Assembly: GCA_038502055.1 (NCBI GenBank)
Contig: JAXRKN010000043.1
Location: forward strand, 8,246,001 to 8,310,000
From: Tanytarsus gracilentus
Lineage: Eukaryota > Arthropoda > Insecta > Diptera > Chironomidae
Direction of reading: 5' to 3'
DNA length: 64,000 nucleotides
A program made the position numbers and the translations under genes. Within the stretch, counting starts at the first letter, position 1, and the number at the start of each line of letters is the position of its first letter. Shown here in pieces: positions 24,881 to 34,412 of the stretch. Under the pieces are notes generated by a model that was given only the letters and a program-made list of their open reading frames with translations, made no database searches and was not told where the DNA came from.

Positions 24881-27800
24881 TTAGATTCTATTAATCAGAA
24901 TTCTAAGCAGCTCCACAACAGCATTAGAACTAGCGATAAAAATACTTCTTCGTCCATCTATTGCTCGTCTCATAGCAATAAGCGCTAACTCTAGATCATT
25001 AGCATCAAAATCTCGTCGGTTGATACCAGGAATTAAGCCAGCATTATCAACACCGTTAGAGATTGGACGAAAAACGGGACTTCTTACGAAATACTCAACC
25101 GGAACGGGAAAGAAATTTCGGATTGGTGTCAACGTATACTCTAACTTGCTGTAATATGTATTTCTATTATGTTTACTTTCAGTTTCAAGAAAGCAAACAT
25201 AATCTTGAGCTTTGGTCAAGAGCATGCTATTATCAGCACGACATTTGTTGCGCACCAAATACTGAGGCAGAACAGAGTAAACAGCTATTGGAACTACGCG
25301 TATTCTGTTCTGTTTAAATTTGTCGACCATAAATTTAAGACTGTCTACATATTGAGCTGACAACTGTGAATTATAAACAATATCACGATTATTCACACTA
25401 AAGAACTCTACGCGTTTAAAAAACTCAACAGCTCGCATCATAATCACGCAGTTATCATCTGTTAGTTCCTCATCTAATAAAAAATATACATCCTGTAGCT
25501 TTGCCAAAGCTTCAACGACAATTAAAAGATGACTATATCGTAAGCTGTTCCTTTGGACAAGTACAAATTCTCTCAATAAGCTACGGAAGTATCCACTGTT
25601 ATATTGACGCAACTTACCAAAATTACTATTATCGGTATCACTTACATCAAGATGCACCCACATATCGACTGATAAGTTATAATTTTCTGTTCCTCTGTCG
25701 AAAATTATGCCGTTCACACAATCCTGGTACACTTGGTAAACGTTTACCTCCACTCGTATTCCGGGATTGATTGCACCGGTTTGATTAGAGCGGCGATACC
25801 AGAATCTTTTTCCGGTTCTTGGTGAAAGCCATTTTACAAATCTATTGTAAATGTGGGCAATGCAATCTACGAAAGTGATATAGCTTTGATCTTCTCCAAT
25901 TGGATCAACTTCATGTGACTTCAAATTTTCGCCCATATCACCAAGCAACGCCCAAACTTCAATGCCGTTCTCACTAAGTTCCCTCAAGTGAGCATTGACC
26001 GCATATATCATTCTTTCTCTGTGCACACCAGCTGCTGAGCTAGCATCATTGTCACCTTTCGCTATAAGATGGACAAACGCATGCCGCACCGAACCGTTCG
26101 CGTAAACAAAGTTCGACATCAATGGATTGATTCGAGTTGTCTCTGTCAACATTCCGCCAGTGAAACAGAACGATCTTCGGGTCGTAATTTCATTTTGACA
26201 CACGACAACACCAACTGGATCTTCCACGACCATTTCATCAACGCTGAAGAATTCGACGACTTCTTCACTGTTACCACTTAAGAGTTGCTCAAACTCGCTG
26301 TTAGTGTCATTACCACTGTCGATATAATCAAGGAGTGTATCGATATTCATACACCCATTTAGATCAATTACAGCCGAAGCTGTCGCCGCTTGCTGAAGAT
26401 GTGAAAGATTTTCAGCTAATACATAGCTTTCGTCGTCAAAATCCTCTTCGCTAGCTTTTTTGTTCACAATCAGAAAATCAATAGAATACTCTGTATTAGC
26501 CTGTATTCTATCACCGAACACTTGTTCAATCACAAAGATCAGCGAATCAATTGTATCACACTCTACGATACAAGCTTTTCCACCGCCGAAAACGCAAGCG
26601 TGTGAATCAACAAAGTACAACTTGTTCCCAGATTTAATGACCGCAAAGCAATAACTATTCATAGTTAACACTCCAGCTTCGTGTTGTTGAAACAATCTTT
26701 CAAGTCCATCCCTTAAGACAAGGCCAAATTCTCCATTTTCAGACAACAATCCAAAAATCGCAGAGTCATTATCGAATTCAAGTGTGAACCTTTCACCATA
26801 CAAATCGAGACCGTTACGTACACAATTGAAATGATTCATCTCAAGATAACCATTTCCGAGAAGCCCTCGCTCAGAGAGACCAACCGCATGATCTCTGACT
26901 CGCATGTAAAGTCGATCTCCTTCTGTGAGGACATTATTAATCGTCTCAGTTTGCCATTGCTCTGGCGACAAAACCTGAGCTTGCACGATTGCAGCTACGG
27001 CCATAGCACAACATTGTACACCTGCGTACGATGAGTCAATTGTAGCCTGATTGCCATCAGCTAATGCAATGACCTTAATTGTACCAATAATCTCATCTTC
27101 AACAGCAAATGCCGGGACATTACTATCAACCGACAATTGCATCTCATCTTCAACAGCAAATGCCGGGACATTACTATCAACCGACAATTGCATCTCATTA
27201 TCATCAAATGCCGGGACATTACTATCAACCGACAATTGCATCTCATCTTCAACAGCAAATGCCGGGACATTACTATCAACCGACAATTGCATCTCATCTT
27301 CAACAGCAAATGCCGGGACATTACTATCAACCGACAATTGCATCTCATTATCATCAAATGCCGGGACATTACTATCAACCGACAATTGCATCTCATTATC
27401 ATCAAATGCCGGGACATTACTATCAACCGACAATTCGGAATCACTATCTGACGATTCAGAAATACTGCCCGGATAAAGCTTTTCCCAGGCAGCGCTCAAG
27501 TCTTCATTGGTTTTTTTGAATAGAGACAAATTTTCTAGCAACTTTCTCGAATCTTTTGTGCTATTGCTCACTAAAAATTCCCCAAAACGTGGATTTTCGA
27601 CGCAATAAACACAGCCACATACAAGATTATCCAAATCGATCTTTAACGAGCCTTGCCTTATTCCTTTTGTAAGGAAAAATGTTCGAGCGTCTCTGTTTAG
27701 ACTATTCCTGAAATAGCCATTTATTAGCTTGAACACGCGTTTTTCATTCATTTCCGGTGACCATTTTTGAGCGCATCGCATGAAAGTATCTACGAGCAAT

Positions 27801-27991
27801 TTTAAATTATTTGCATGGTAGAAACAAGCATTAATGCTTTCGACAACTTTTTTGCGATTTTTGCCTTTCGATACACCAAGAATGGCCTCAACATCGGTAC
27901 GTTGCAGAAACTTTCTCAATGCATTGAGCCAGATCTTCGTATGATCTGCCCAAAGTACTTCGTACAATTCGAGATCGTACTTCAACTTCAT
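24881..27991 (-). CDS. Large single-exon ORF with putative UL36/M48-like or OTU-like cysteine protease core
   Basis: 1,036 uninterrupted codons from ATG at 27991, no introns, and visibly higher G+C than flanking DNA. Residues about 1-170 are Lys/Arg-rich and unrecognised, with a CGCVYC pair. A 116-residue acidic tandem repeat follows. The middle has GNQ, then GVQCCAMAVAAI, then EGDRLY, and later KLYFVDSHA. A Gln upstream of a Cys with a later Asp-x-His is the catalytic layout of the herpesvirus large-tegument (M48/C76) deubiquitinase fold. Related proteins also occur in animal mobile elements. This assignment is from motif spacing only. Residues about 590-1036 (including VWALLGDMGENL and GIIFDRGTENY) match nothing I can name. 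Likely origin is a mobile element or DNA virus, since it is intronless, compositionally foreign and next to repeat arrays. The frame is intact, so it is recent or under selection. Confidence 0.6.
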   Translation of the reverse strand: MKLKYDLELYEVLWADHTKIWLNALRKFLQRTDVEAILGVSKGKNRKKVVESINACFYHANNLKLLVDTFMRCAQKWSPEMNEKRVFKLINGYFRNSLNRDARTFFLTKGIRQGSLKIDLDNLVCGCVYCVENPRFGEFLVSNSTKDSRKLLENLSLFKKTNEDLSAAWEKLYPGSISESSDSDSELSVDSNVPAFDDNEMQLSVDSNVPAFDDNEMQLSVDSNVPAFAVEDEMQLSVDSNVPAFAVEDEMQLSVDSNVPAFDDNEMQLSVDSNVPAFAVEDEMQLSVDSNVPAFAVEDEIIGTIKVIALADGNQATIDSSYAGVQCCAMAVAAIVQAQVLSPEQWQTETINNVLTEGDRLYMRVRDHAVGLSERGLLGNGYLEMNHFNCVRNGLDLYGERFTLEFDNDSAIFGLLSENGEFGLVLRDGLERLFQQHEAGVLTMNSYCFAVIKSGNKLYFVDSHACVFGGGKACIVECDTIDSLIFVIEQVFGDRIQANTEYSIDFLIVNKKASEEDFDDESYVLAENLSHLQQAATASAVIDLNGCMNIDTLLDYIDSGNDTNSEFEQLLSGNSEEVVEFFSVDEMVVEDPVGVVVCQNEITTRRSFCFTGGMLTETTRINPLMSNFVYANGSVRHAFVHLIAKGDNDASSAAGVHRERMIYAVNAHLRELSENGIEVWALLGDMGENLKSHEVDPIGEDQSYITFVDCIAHIYNRFVKWLSPRTGKRFWYRRSNQTGAINPGIRVEVNVYQVYQDCVNGIIFDRGTENYNLSVDMWVHLDVSDTDNSNFGKLRQYNSGYFRSLLREFVLVQRNSLRYSHLLIVVEALAKLQDVYFLLDEELTDDNCVIMMRAVEFFKRVEFFSVNNRDIVYNSQLSAQYVDSLKFMVDKFKQNRIRVVPIAVYSVLPQYLVRNKCRADNSMLLTKAQDYVCFLETESKHNRNTYYSKLEYTLTPIRNFFPVPVEYFVRSPVFRPISNGVDNAGLIPGINRRDFDANDLELALIAMRRAIDGRRSIFIASSNAVVELLRILINRI
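27089..27436 (-). repeat. In-frame tandem repeat, seven units of 16-17 codons
   Basis: The protein repeats (E/Q)LSVDSNVPAF followed by either DDNEM (16-residue unit) or AVEDEM/I (17-residue unit). The N-to-C order of types is short, short, long, long, short, long, long: 3 short plus 4 long units make 348 nt. The DNA copies are almost identical, which points to recent expansion or gene conversion. Confidence 0.95.
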
Positions 27992-28474
27992 AATAAAAAC
28001 ACTGAAAGAATAAAGTTAAAATTATCGATGAATCCTTGTCCCTCGTCTTCGTCTTCGTCTTCGTCTGTCTGGTTGAACTAAGTAAGTAAATCTTTATTGA
28101 AACAACTTTCAAAGCAAAAAAATGAAGAGAAATTATCATTCGCTTGGGAAGATAAATAATCGCGTTGAATTTCTGCTTCTCTAGAAAGGGGTCCGAATTA
28201 ATAAAAATATTGTCATCGAGTGAAATTACAAAAATTTAATTTCATAGTTGAAAATGTAATTTATTATTTATTGAAAGTGCAGCTTTGTTTCAACTAGGTG
28301 GGTGAAATTATTTTCTCCATATTATCATATGCATTCTGTTGCAAAATATATAAATGTATTTAAATCATATGTACTAATATAATCACGCTAAAGCCACGAA
28401 CTCATAACACAGATAAATTTAACGAATAGCAACAGTATCCTTTTGAACATCAAGCAAACAAGAACGAGCGAGCA
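27992..28474. other. Upstream region of the large ORF and of a small + strand exon
   Basis: A (TCTTCG)n-type microsatellite lies at about 28040-28065, just 5' of the minus-strand ORF. AAAGGGGT at 28185-28192 may be one end of the inserted unit. Sequence from about 28400 to 28474 resembles a 5' leader for the + strand exon at 28475. No other gene is seen. Confidence 0.4.
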
Positions 28475-28549
28475 ATGGAGAAAGAAAATCAAAATAAAGT
28501 GAAAGAAATCGAATCTAAGAGTAACATTCTCGATCGCACAACAACAATG
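28475..28549 (+). CDS. Candidate first coding exon of a small unrecognised gene
   Basis: An ATG at 28475 in good context opens 25 codons (MEKENQNKVKEIESK...) and ends at ATG|GTAAAA, a plausible phase 0 donor. The peptide is hydrophilic and I do not recognise it. Possible partners: the phase 0 exons at 32645-32728 and 32780-32869 about 4.1 kb downstream, or, through a different donor (AGA|GTAACA), the Lys-rich frame at 28846. Neither link is proven. Confidence 0.3.
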
Positions 28550-28845
28550 GTAAAAGGATTAAATATTAATATTTATATATTCAGTACGAGTGCACTACAT
28601 GCTATGAAATAATATTTGCGTCCAAGAGAGGGGTCACATGCAGGATGTCAGATCATAAATTTTTTAAAGCAAAACTCTTTAAGGATAAATCAAATCAAAT
28701 TTTAGTTTTGCAGTATAAAAAATCGCTGAATTTTCTAAGAAACATTAACATAAACAAGCATGTCTCATTTAAAAAAATCTTTGGTGTTTCAAATCAAATT
28801 TCTTAATACACTCTATGTAAATTTTTCGCTTGGTTGTTTTGTCAG

Positions 28846-29054
28846 TGAAAAATAAAGAAATTTTTGCAAATTTAACAAAAAAAAACAAAATTTTAGATTT
28901 AATTTCTGATGACACAATCGGTAATTTAAAAGAAAGGAAATTGAAAATTTATCACGAAAAGAAAAATGAACGGCAGCAAAAAAAAACTGTGATTGAACAA
29001 AATAAGAAAAATTTGATGAAAAACCATAAAAAAATTAAAGACTTTATCAATTAA
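28846..29054 (+). CDS. Lys-rich open frame, possible terminal exon
   Basis: After an acceptor TTTTGTCAG ending at 28845, a frame of about 70 codons stays open to TAA. The product is strongly basic and likely helical (KNKEIFANLTKKNK... KKIKDFIN). It has no ATG of its own at the start. It may be chance coding in A-rich sequence. Confidence 0.2.
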
Positions 29055-30696
29055 TTTTCAACGCATAATAATTAATTTCCAACAAATTTTTATCCTCAGG
29101 GTAATCATTTAATTTTCAATTAATATTTCATTTACGATGTCACTTTTCAATCAGAAATTTAAAGATGGACTAAATGGAAATTTTTCACTAACTTTGAGCT
29201 TCCTTATCAAAAATAACTTTTTTAAGCTGTTTATTTAAAACATTGTAATTTCCATCATTAAAAATCTTCTTCAATTTCATATTTAGTTGATACCACAGTA
29301 AGTTTGATTCGATTACTTTGTAAAACATATTTTTTAAAGTGAAGAAAGCTAAAGAATATTTTGCTGTTTGTGAAATGATGAGAAAGAGAGAAAAAAGGGC
29401 TCATTAAGGCAGGCAATTTGTCAAAACTCAATTCTTGACTTTTGCCTTCTTCTTTTCTTTTTAGATTTAATGCTCCTTTAAAATTGTTTTGATGATGATA
29501 AATATTTATTGTGATTTAGGAATTTATTAAGAATCGTTAATCTATTTTTTAAAAAATAGGGATGAAATTTTTGTGGGTTTTCTAACTAATTGAAGTTAAT
29601 TAATTTTAAAAAAGAGTTCTTGATTTATTAATTCATTTAATTAGAGCACTTTTTTAGTTTAAAAAATTCAGTAAAAAATACTCACGTTTTTAAAATTATA
29701 AATATTTTTTTTCAAATCAAAAATAAAGTTAAATTTTAATATTTAAAAAGTTTTGAAACCGGCAAATAAATCATTTAAACCTACTTTTTCTTGAAAAGAT
29801 TTTAAAAGTGCACGCAAAAATTATTTTAAACCGAGAACAGAAAATTTCAATGCATGAAAAGGCGAGAAAAATTAAGCAATCAAGTTCTTGAAAAATATGA
29901 GAAACTTTTATGTTGCAATCTTTAATATGCTCTGTAAAATCGTCGGTGTTATTTGTAAAACATGTTCCAGAAATTATGTAATTTTTCTGCAAAAACGATC
30001 CATAAAAAAATTACCAAATGTTATGAGCATTGAAATGCTTTGCGATTATTTTGTAAAAAATTGAAACTAAAAAAAATTTCTTCTTGAGCATTTAAAATAA
30101 TTTTTTGAAAGTGACGTCACAATTCTTAACTTTTTATTTTCTTGCAAAATAAACAATTAGGATTTTAAAACGATCGACAGCGAAAATGATTCAATTCTTT
30201 TGTGGAACTTCCATATAATATTCAGGTTTCTTCTCTAATTAAGTATCCGAATCTTGTTACTTTAGAAAAATGTTACCACAAAGTAAAAAAATAATTGCGC
30301 GTGTATCATTTTTTTCAAGCATAGATGTTGAGATTTCAAGGAGATAAGAAGTAAATAAAGCTTCTTAAAAGCTCGAGTAAGTATGCACAAAAGAAATTAA
30401 TTTTTAAAGTTTTCCAGAGTAATAATCGATTGAAACAAATTTAAATTCAAAAGGGAAATTTTTGTGAGCGATATAAATTTTCATAAATAAGATAAATAAG
30501 ATAAAATATTACTCACATTTGATGTATATCAGAAGTTGATGATCTGATAATGTTGTTTGTTGTTTGTTGTTATTAATTACACTACTTTTTGGATAAAATA
30601 AGAAAGAAATAAATTTTGATTAATTCGCTTTGAAAAAAACGTTTTATAGTAAAAAAATATTTTAACATTTCACGCGTGATTACGTTTGATGTAAAT
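29055..30696. other. A+T-rich sequence without a supported gene
   Basis: Only short open frames in A/T-rich DNA, none with domain-like content. Several long A and T runs. Nothing else noted. Confidence 0.6.
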
Positions 30697-30757
30697 TTTC
30701 TTAGGTATACCGAAATTTGTTATGGGATGTACAATAAATTTCGGTATACCTAAGAAA
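30697..30757. repeat. Perfect 22 bp inverted repeat with 17 nt loop
   Basis: TTTCTTAGGTATACCGAAAT plus TT at 30697-30718 pairs exactly with 30736-30757. A related but shorter pair (CTACCGAAAT ... ATTTCGGTAG) is at 34566-34606, so this is probably a small foldback or MITE remnant. Confidence 0.85.
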
Positions 30758-31001
30758 GTTAAATAATTAAGATTTCTAGTCCAAACATGAATAAACATAA
30801 ATTAACGGTCATTTTTTAAAAACAACCAGGGGGAAAAAAGTTTACAAAAAAACAAAAAACAACAAAAATTTACCAACAAAAAAAACGTGGATTCTGAAAA
30901 TTTAAGTGAAAAACTATAATTGTAAGATCTAAAAGTAATTAAACCTTACAGAAACATCAACAAAGTAGTGAACTAACATTAAATCATCAAGTTTATCACC
31001 G
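30758..31001 (+). other. Candidate non-coding first exon of the RanBP2 zinc-finger gene
   Basis: A-rich leader-like sequence ends at 31001 in a near-consensus donor, CACCG|GTGAGT. A good acceptor (CTCTTTTATTTAAG) ends at 31862, three bases before the ATG at 31866. The intron would be about 860 nt and would contain the minus-strand transposase-like relic. Confidence 0.4.
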
Positions 31002-31071
31002 GTGAGTTGAAAATTAAAGTGCGAAAATTTTTCAAATCTTAAAGCGGCAATTTGATTATGTAATTAAGCCT

Positions 31072-31581
31072 CTACAATGCTTTTGCTACTCGATTTAGTT
31101 TTTCAAGCACTTCTTTCAAAGAGAAATTGATTTGTGTCAACCCAAATGATCCCATGGACTTCAAAGATCTAAACATTTTATCAAAAGTTCCCACATCTTG
31201 ATTTTTCAATTTATGATCGTAACGAGAAATTTCGGGTCTATTAATTAATATTTTAAGGAAATTCATAGATATGTAAAATTTTCCAATCATTAATTTGCTT
31301 GTGGGATCACTCATTCGATTTTTAAAGTTGTTTAAAAGATGATACATATCACTCATGCATTCGAATTCAGGGTCACAAATGAATGAAGTACATAATCCAG
31401 GGACTTTAAAAGTTTCTCCAAAATTCGTTAAAAAACTCATAGCCCCTTTCAATCGAGGATCAGCATCGGTGGCCCATTGCAATTTTATTCCATCAAATCG
31501 CTCAAATGCTTCCGACATGAAATTCCATCGTGTACACACATGCGACGATCTATAAGAGTTATTTGTAGGAAACGCGTCCAA
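31072..31581 (-). pseudogene. Transposase-like relic (DDE-type element fragment, tentative)
   Basis: An open frame of 170 codons has no ATG (it opens on TTG) and has a stop a few codons upstream. Segments ATDADPRLKGAMSFL, CMSDMYHLLNNFKNRM and IGKFYISMNFLKILIN recall transposase-like proteins of eukaryotic elements with an S/ATDxDxRLxxAM block followed by a D..H..N/KxRxR helix. This is from memory of the family pattern and is not certain. It lies inside the probable first intron of the next gene on the opposite strand. Confidence 0.35.
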
Positions 31582-31865
31582 AACATTTTTATTTAATTAT
31601 GTTAATAACTTAATATTTCGAAAATTGATGAGACGCTCGACTTTATACTTGCAAACATGCGTCGATTGATAAAAATGAGAGAATTTACTTAAGAAGATCT
31701 TAATATGAGAGAACTGAGCCACTATGCGATTTCACTTGTTTTTTTAAACCAACAATTGAAGTGAAATTAATTTTTCTAATTTGTCATCTGATCCCTAAAA
31801 TTCAATTTGAATCAAAGTATGGTCCATAATCCATAATAACTTTGCATACTCTTTTATTTAAGAAA

Positions 31866-32630
31866 ATGTCAGATAAAGAAAATCCACCAGCAACACCAAC
31901 AACCGAGCCAGCAGCAGTAACGCCAGCAGAAGAGCTGCTTACTCTCATAAAAAAACAAGCAGACGATATCAAAAATGTAAAAGCAGCTCTAAAAGAGTGC
32001 CAAAAATCATATGCTGCAAGCATTGTAGGCCTCGAAAAGTACACCAAAGTACTTGGCGTCGCCCTTGATGACCCGCAAAGAGCTGAAATGTATTTTGAAA
32101 TCGAAAAAAATAGTGTCCAGGTAAGTTTTTTTTTTGAAAAAAGAAATAAACCTAAAGAATAAATTTTTTTTAAGGTGAACCCACTCGTTGAAGGCCGCTT
32201 TCACTTCCAAACTCGAGTGGTCGCTGAGGAAAAGCTCCAATTTTTGATAGAGCGTGAGAAAGCCGAGAAGGAGAGGGCCGAGAACGAAGCGAAGGAATTA
32301 GGCATCAAAGCCATTCAAGGAACGCTTGCGACTTTCGCTCAAGCTTTTGCGGGTCTGATAGCCATGACGGGAGAACCTGCAAGATTGGAACCTGCAAGGC
32401 CAGCTCCTTATCGTCGAAACCAACAAAGGTTCCAAAAGCGAGCCGAAAAGCAACCTGTAAGCCAAAGATTGATGCAGCTCGCTCATAACGATTGGATATG
32501 CGAAAGTAAGTTTTTTTAATTTATACTAAATTTAAATGAAAATTTCATCCTGTTTGTTTTAGAGTGCTCCCACAAAAATTTCGGCAAAAATTCACAATGT
32601 CGTAACTGTAATCACATTGTTCAATGGTGA
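31866..32630 (+). CDS. Small coiled-coil protein with C-terminal RanBP2-type zinc finger
   Basis: Three exons (31866-32120, 32175-32505, 32563-32630) hold frame and encode 217 residues. The N-terminus is Pro/Thr-rich (DKENPPATPTTEPAAVTPAEE). A charged coiled coil follows (LIKKQADDIKNVKAAL; EREKAEKERAENEAKELG). Then comes a basic Pro/Arg segment, and finally DWICEKCSHKNFGKNSQCRN followed by CNH. That last part fits W-x-C-x2-C-x3-N-x6-C-x2-C, the RanBP2/NZF finger that binds single-stranded RNA or ubiquitin. The finger is completed only by splicing exon 2 to exon 3 in phase 1, which supports the model. I do not recognise an orthologue. The stop TGA overlaps the ATG of a downstream spliced frame. 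Confidence 0.75.
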
Positions 32631-32869
32631 TTGCAAATCATCAGTTATCATTAGACTTGTCTGCAATTTCTCCACCGCCATCAACATTTTCAACATTATC
32701 ATCTGAATTTTCCAGTGCTAATTTCAAGGTGAGACATGAAAATCTTTTATGATTTATAACTTTTATTACCCTTTTCTAGTTCTTCGAGAGCATCCCTTCA
32801 AATTATCAAGAACACGTCATGTGCAGCTCATCATCAGATTTTGACGCCAAATGGACACATCATTACTAG
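32624..32869 (+). CDS. Spliced small ORF overlapping the stop of the RanBP2 finger gene
   Basis: ATG at 32624 lies inside CAATGGTGA, overlapping the upstream stop. The frame runs to 32728 (donor TTCAAG|GTGAGA), skips a 51 nt intron, and continues 32780-32869 to TAG, for 64 residues. Both splice sites are good and phase is kept. The protein is Ser-rich (SPPPSTFSTLSSEFSSANFK, then FFESIPSNYQEHVM) and unrecognised. Alternatively, an acceptor ATCATCAG ending at 32644 starts a phase 0 exon of another gene, possibly the one opening at 28475, with the RanBP2 gene nested in its intron. Confidence 0.4.
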
Positions 32870-33551
32870 CTTCTCAGATTTAAATAGTCCATCATCTTGA
32901 TTACAGTAAGCATCAGCAAGATATATATATACGTGCAAATACGTTGTTAATCAAAAACTTTTCCTTCATTATTTCTCCTCCCTAAACTCATTGCGTTCGT
33001 CTAAAAATTTCCTTTTCATCATCTCAAAATCAACAACGCAATTTAAAAATGAAAAGCAACACAAATTTAAGAAAGAAATCCTCATGAAAAAAAATGTCAA
33101 GAGAAAAAAATTAATTGATTCATGTGCACACACAACTAATAATCGATAAGCGAAACTACAATTAGTGGTGTGATATTTTCATGCCGATGCACCTCATTTT
33201 TGAATTAATGAATTTAAAAGTTACAATGAAGTGTTTTCTTAAAAAAGTGCACCAAAAAGAATCAATTTGAATGTCTGAGAGCATCTCTTCACAAAGTCAG
33301 CTTCATTTATTCTTATTCTTTAGTTTATAAATTAAGTTATGCTGCTCGTATCGAAGAGTGAGAAAAGAGCAAAAATGTTTTTATCCTTCATTATTTGTTC
33401 AAAGGAGAAAATTTCATTTAATTATATCATTAATAAAAATACTAAATTATGTTTAAATCATCAATTATAATGTTGTTTTAAGTATTTTTTTCTTCAATCT
33501 GGTTTTATGCTCAACTTTAAACTGTATGTTTGAAACTTTTGTGTGTACTTT
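32870..33551. other. A+T-rich intergenic sequence
   Basis: Likely 3' UTRs of the converging genes on either side. No open frame, RNA gene or strong repeat seen. Confidence 0.6.
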
Positions 33552-34412
33552 TTATGTGGTGACTTCATCCTCCTCCTCGAGCCATTCTTCCTGCCAATCT
33601 TCCTCAACTTCCTCCCATTCGCCAACTTCCTCAACCTCAACTTCCACCAAATCGCCAACTTCCTTAGCACAGTCGTATCCTGCTTGGATCCATGCTTCGC
33701 GATGGATTCTTAAAATATCGTCATCTGCAAAGCTTTGATGACAGCGTTCACATTTGAGCACAATAGCAAAAGGAAGGTCTTCGATGCCGGACTGAGGCGT
33801 TTCGAATGACTGTGCGAGCTTCTTTACGTCTTCGATGGCTGATTGTGGCACTTTTACTGAATGGTTAAGTAGACGATGCAGAAACAATGATGCTGAATGT
33901 TCAAAAGTTAAAGCACAAAGTTGGCAAGTAGTTGTTCTACCATGATATCTATGTACAAGAGAAAACGTTAAATTTGTTAATTAAAAAATTTCTAAACATT
34001 ACCCGCGCATATGTCTGTTGAGCATCCATTGATTTTTGTAACTTTTGCCGCATTCAGTGCAAGGAAAGTAGGATCGAGCATGTGTCTTAACATGCATCAT
34101 AATTTCTGATTTTGCCGAGCCCTGAAATTTGCATAAGTCGCAGAAAAAAGTTCCCGAGTGCACTCTAATTTTATGAGCTGCTAGTGCTTTACGAGTGTGA
34201 AAAACTTTGTGACAAATTCCACATTTTTGTTGGTCACCGACGAGATGGCAGTCCTTAATGTGTTTTTGTAGATATTTTGTAGTTCCAAAGAGTTTCCCGC
34301 ACGTTTTGCACGGAAATTTCTTTTTTAGATGAATGCTCTCCATATGACTCTTCAAACATCTATAAGATTTTCCACACACTTTGCAAATCTCCTTTGGTTT
34401 AATTGGATTCAT
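33552..34412 (-). CDS. C2H2 zinc-finger protein with acidic C-terminus
   Basis: Two exons, 34412-34003 and 33948-33552, joined in phase 2, encode 268 residues. Exon 1 holds at least four fingers (CKVCGKSYRCLKSHMESIH, CKTCGKLFGTTKYLQKHIKD, CGICHKVFHTRKALAAH, CTECGKSYKNQWMLNRH) and one degenerate one (CDLCKFQGSAKSEIMMHVKTH). Exon 2 opens with another (CQLCALTFEHSASLFLHRLL then NH) and adds CERCHQSFADDDILRIH. It ends in a Glu/Trp-rich acidic tail (GEWEEVEEDWQEEWLEEEDE). The protein probably binds DNA in the nucleus. C2H2 arrays evolve quickly, so I give no orthologue. The ATG at 34412 is the first in frame. Confidence 0.85.

Noticed and set aside
27051..27519. Repetitive open frames on the + strand and a second minus frame over the tandem repeat
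   Set aside because: They are mirror or shifted readings of the in-frame repeat of the 1,036-residue ORF.
33881..33950. Suspected frameshift in the C2H2 gene at the second exon
   Set aside because: Recounting the bases showed exon phases 2 and 1 fit exactly and the finger reads through intact.
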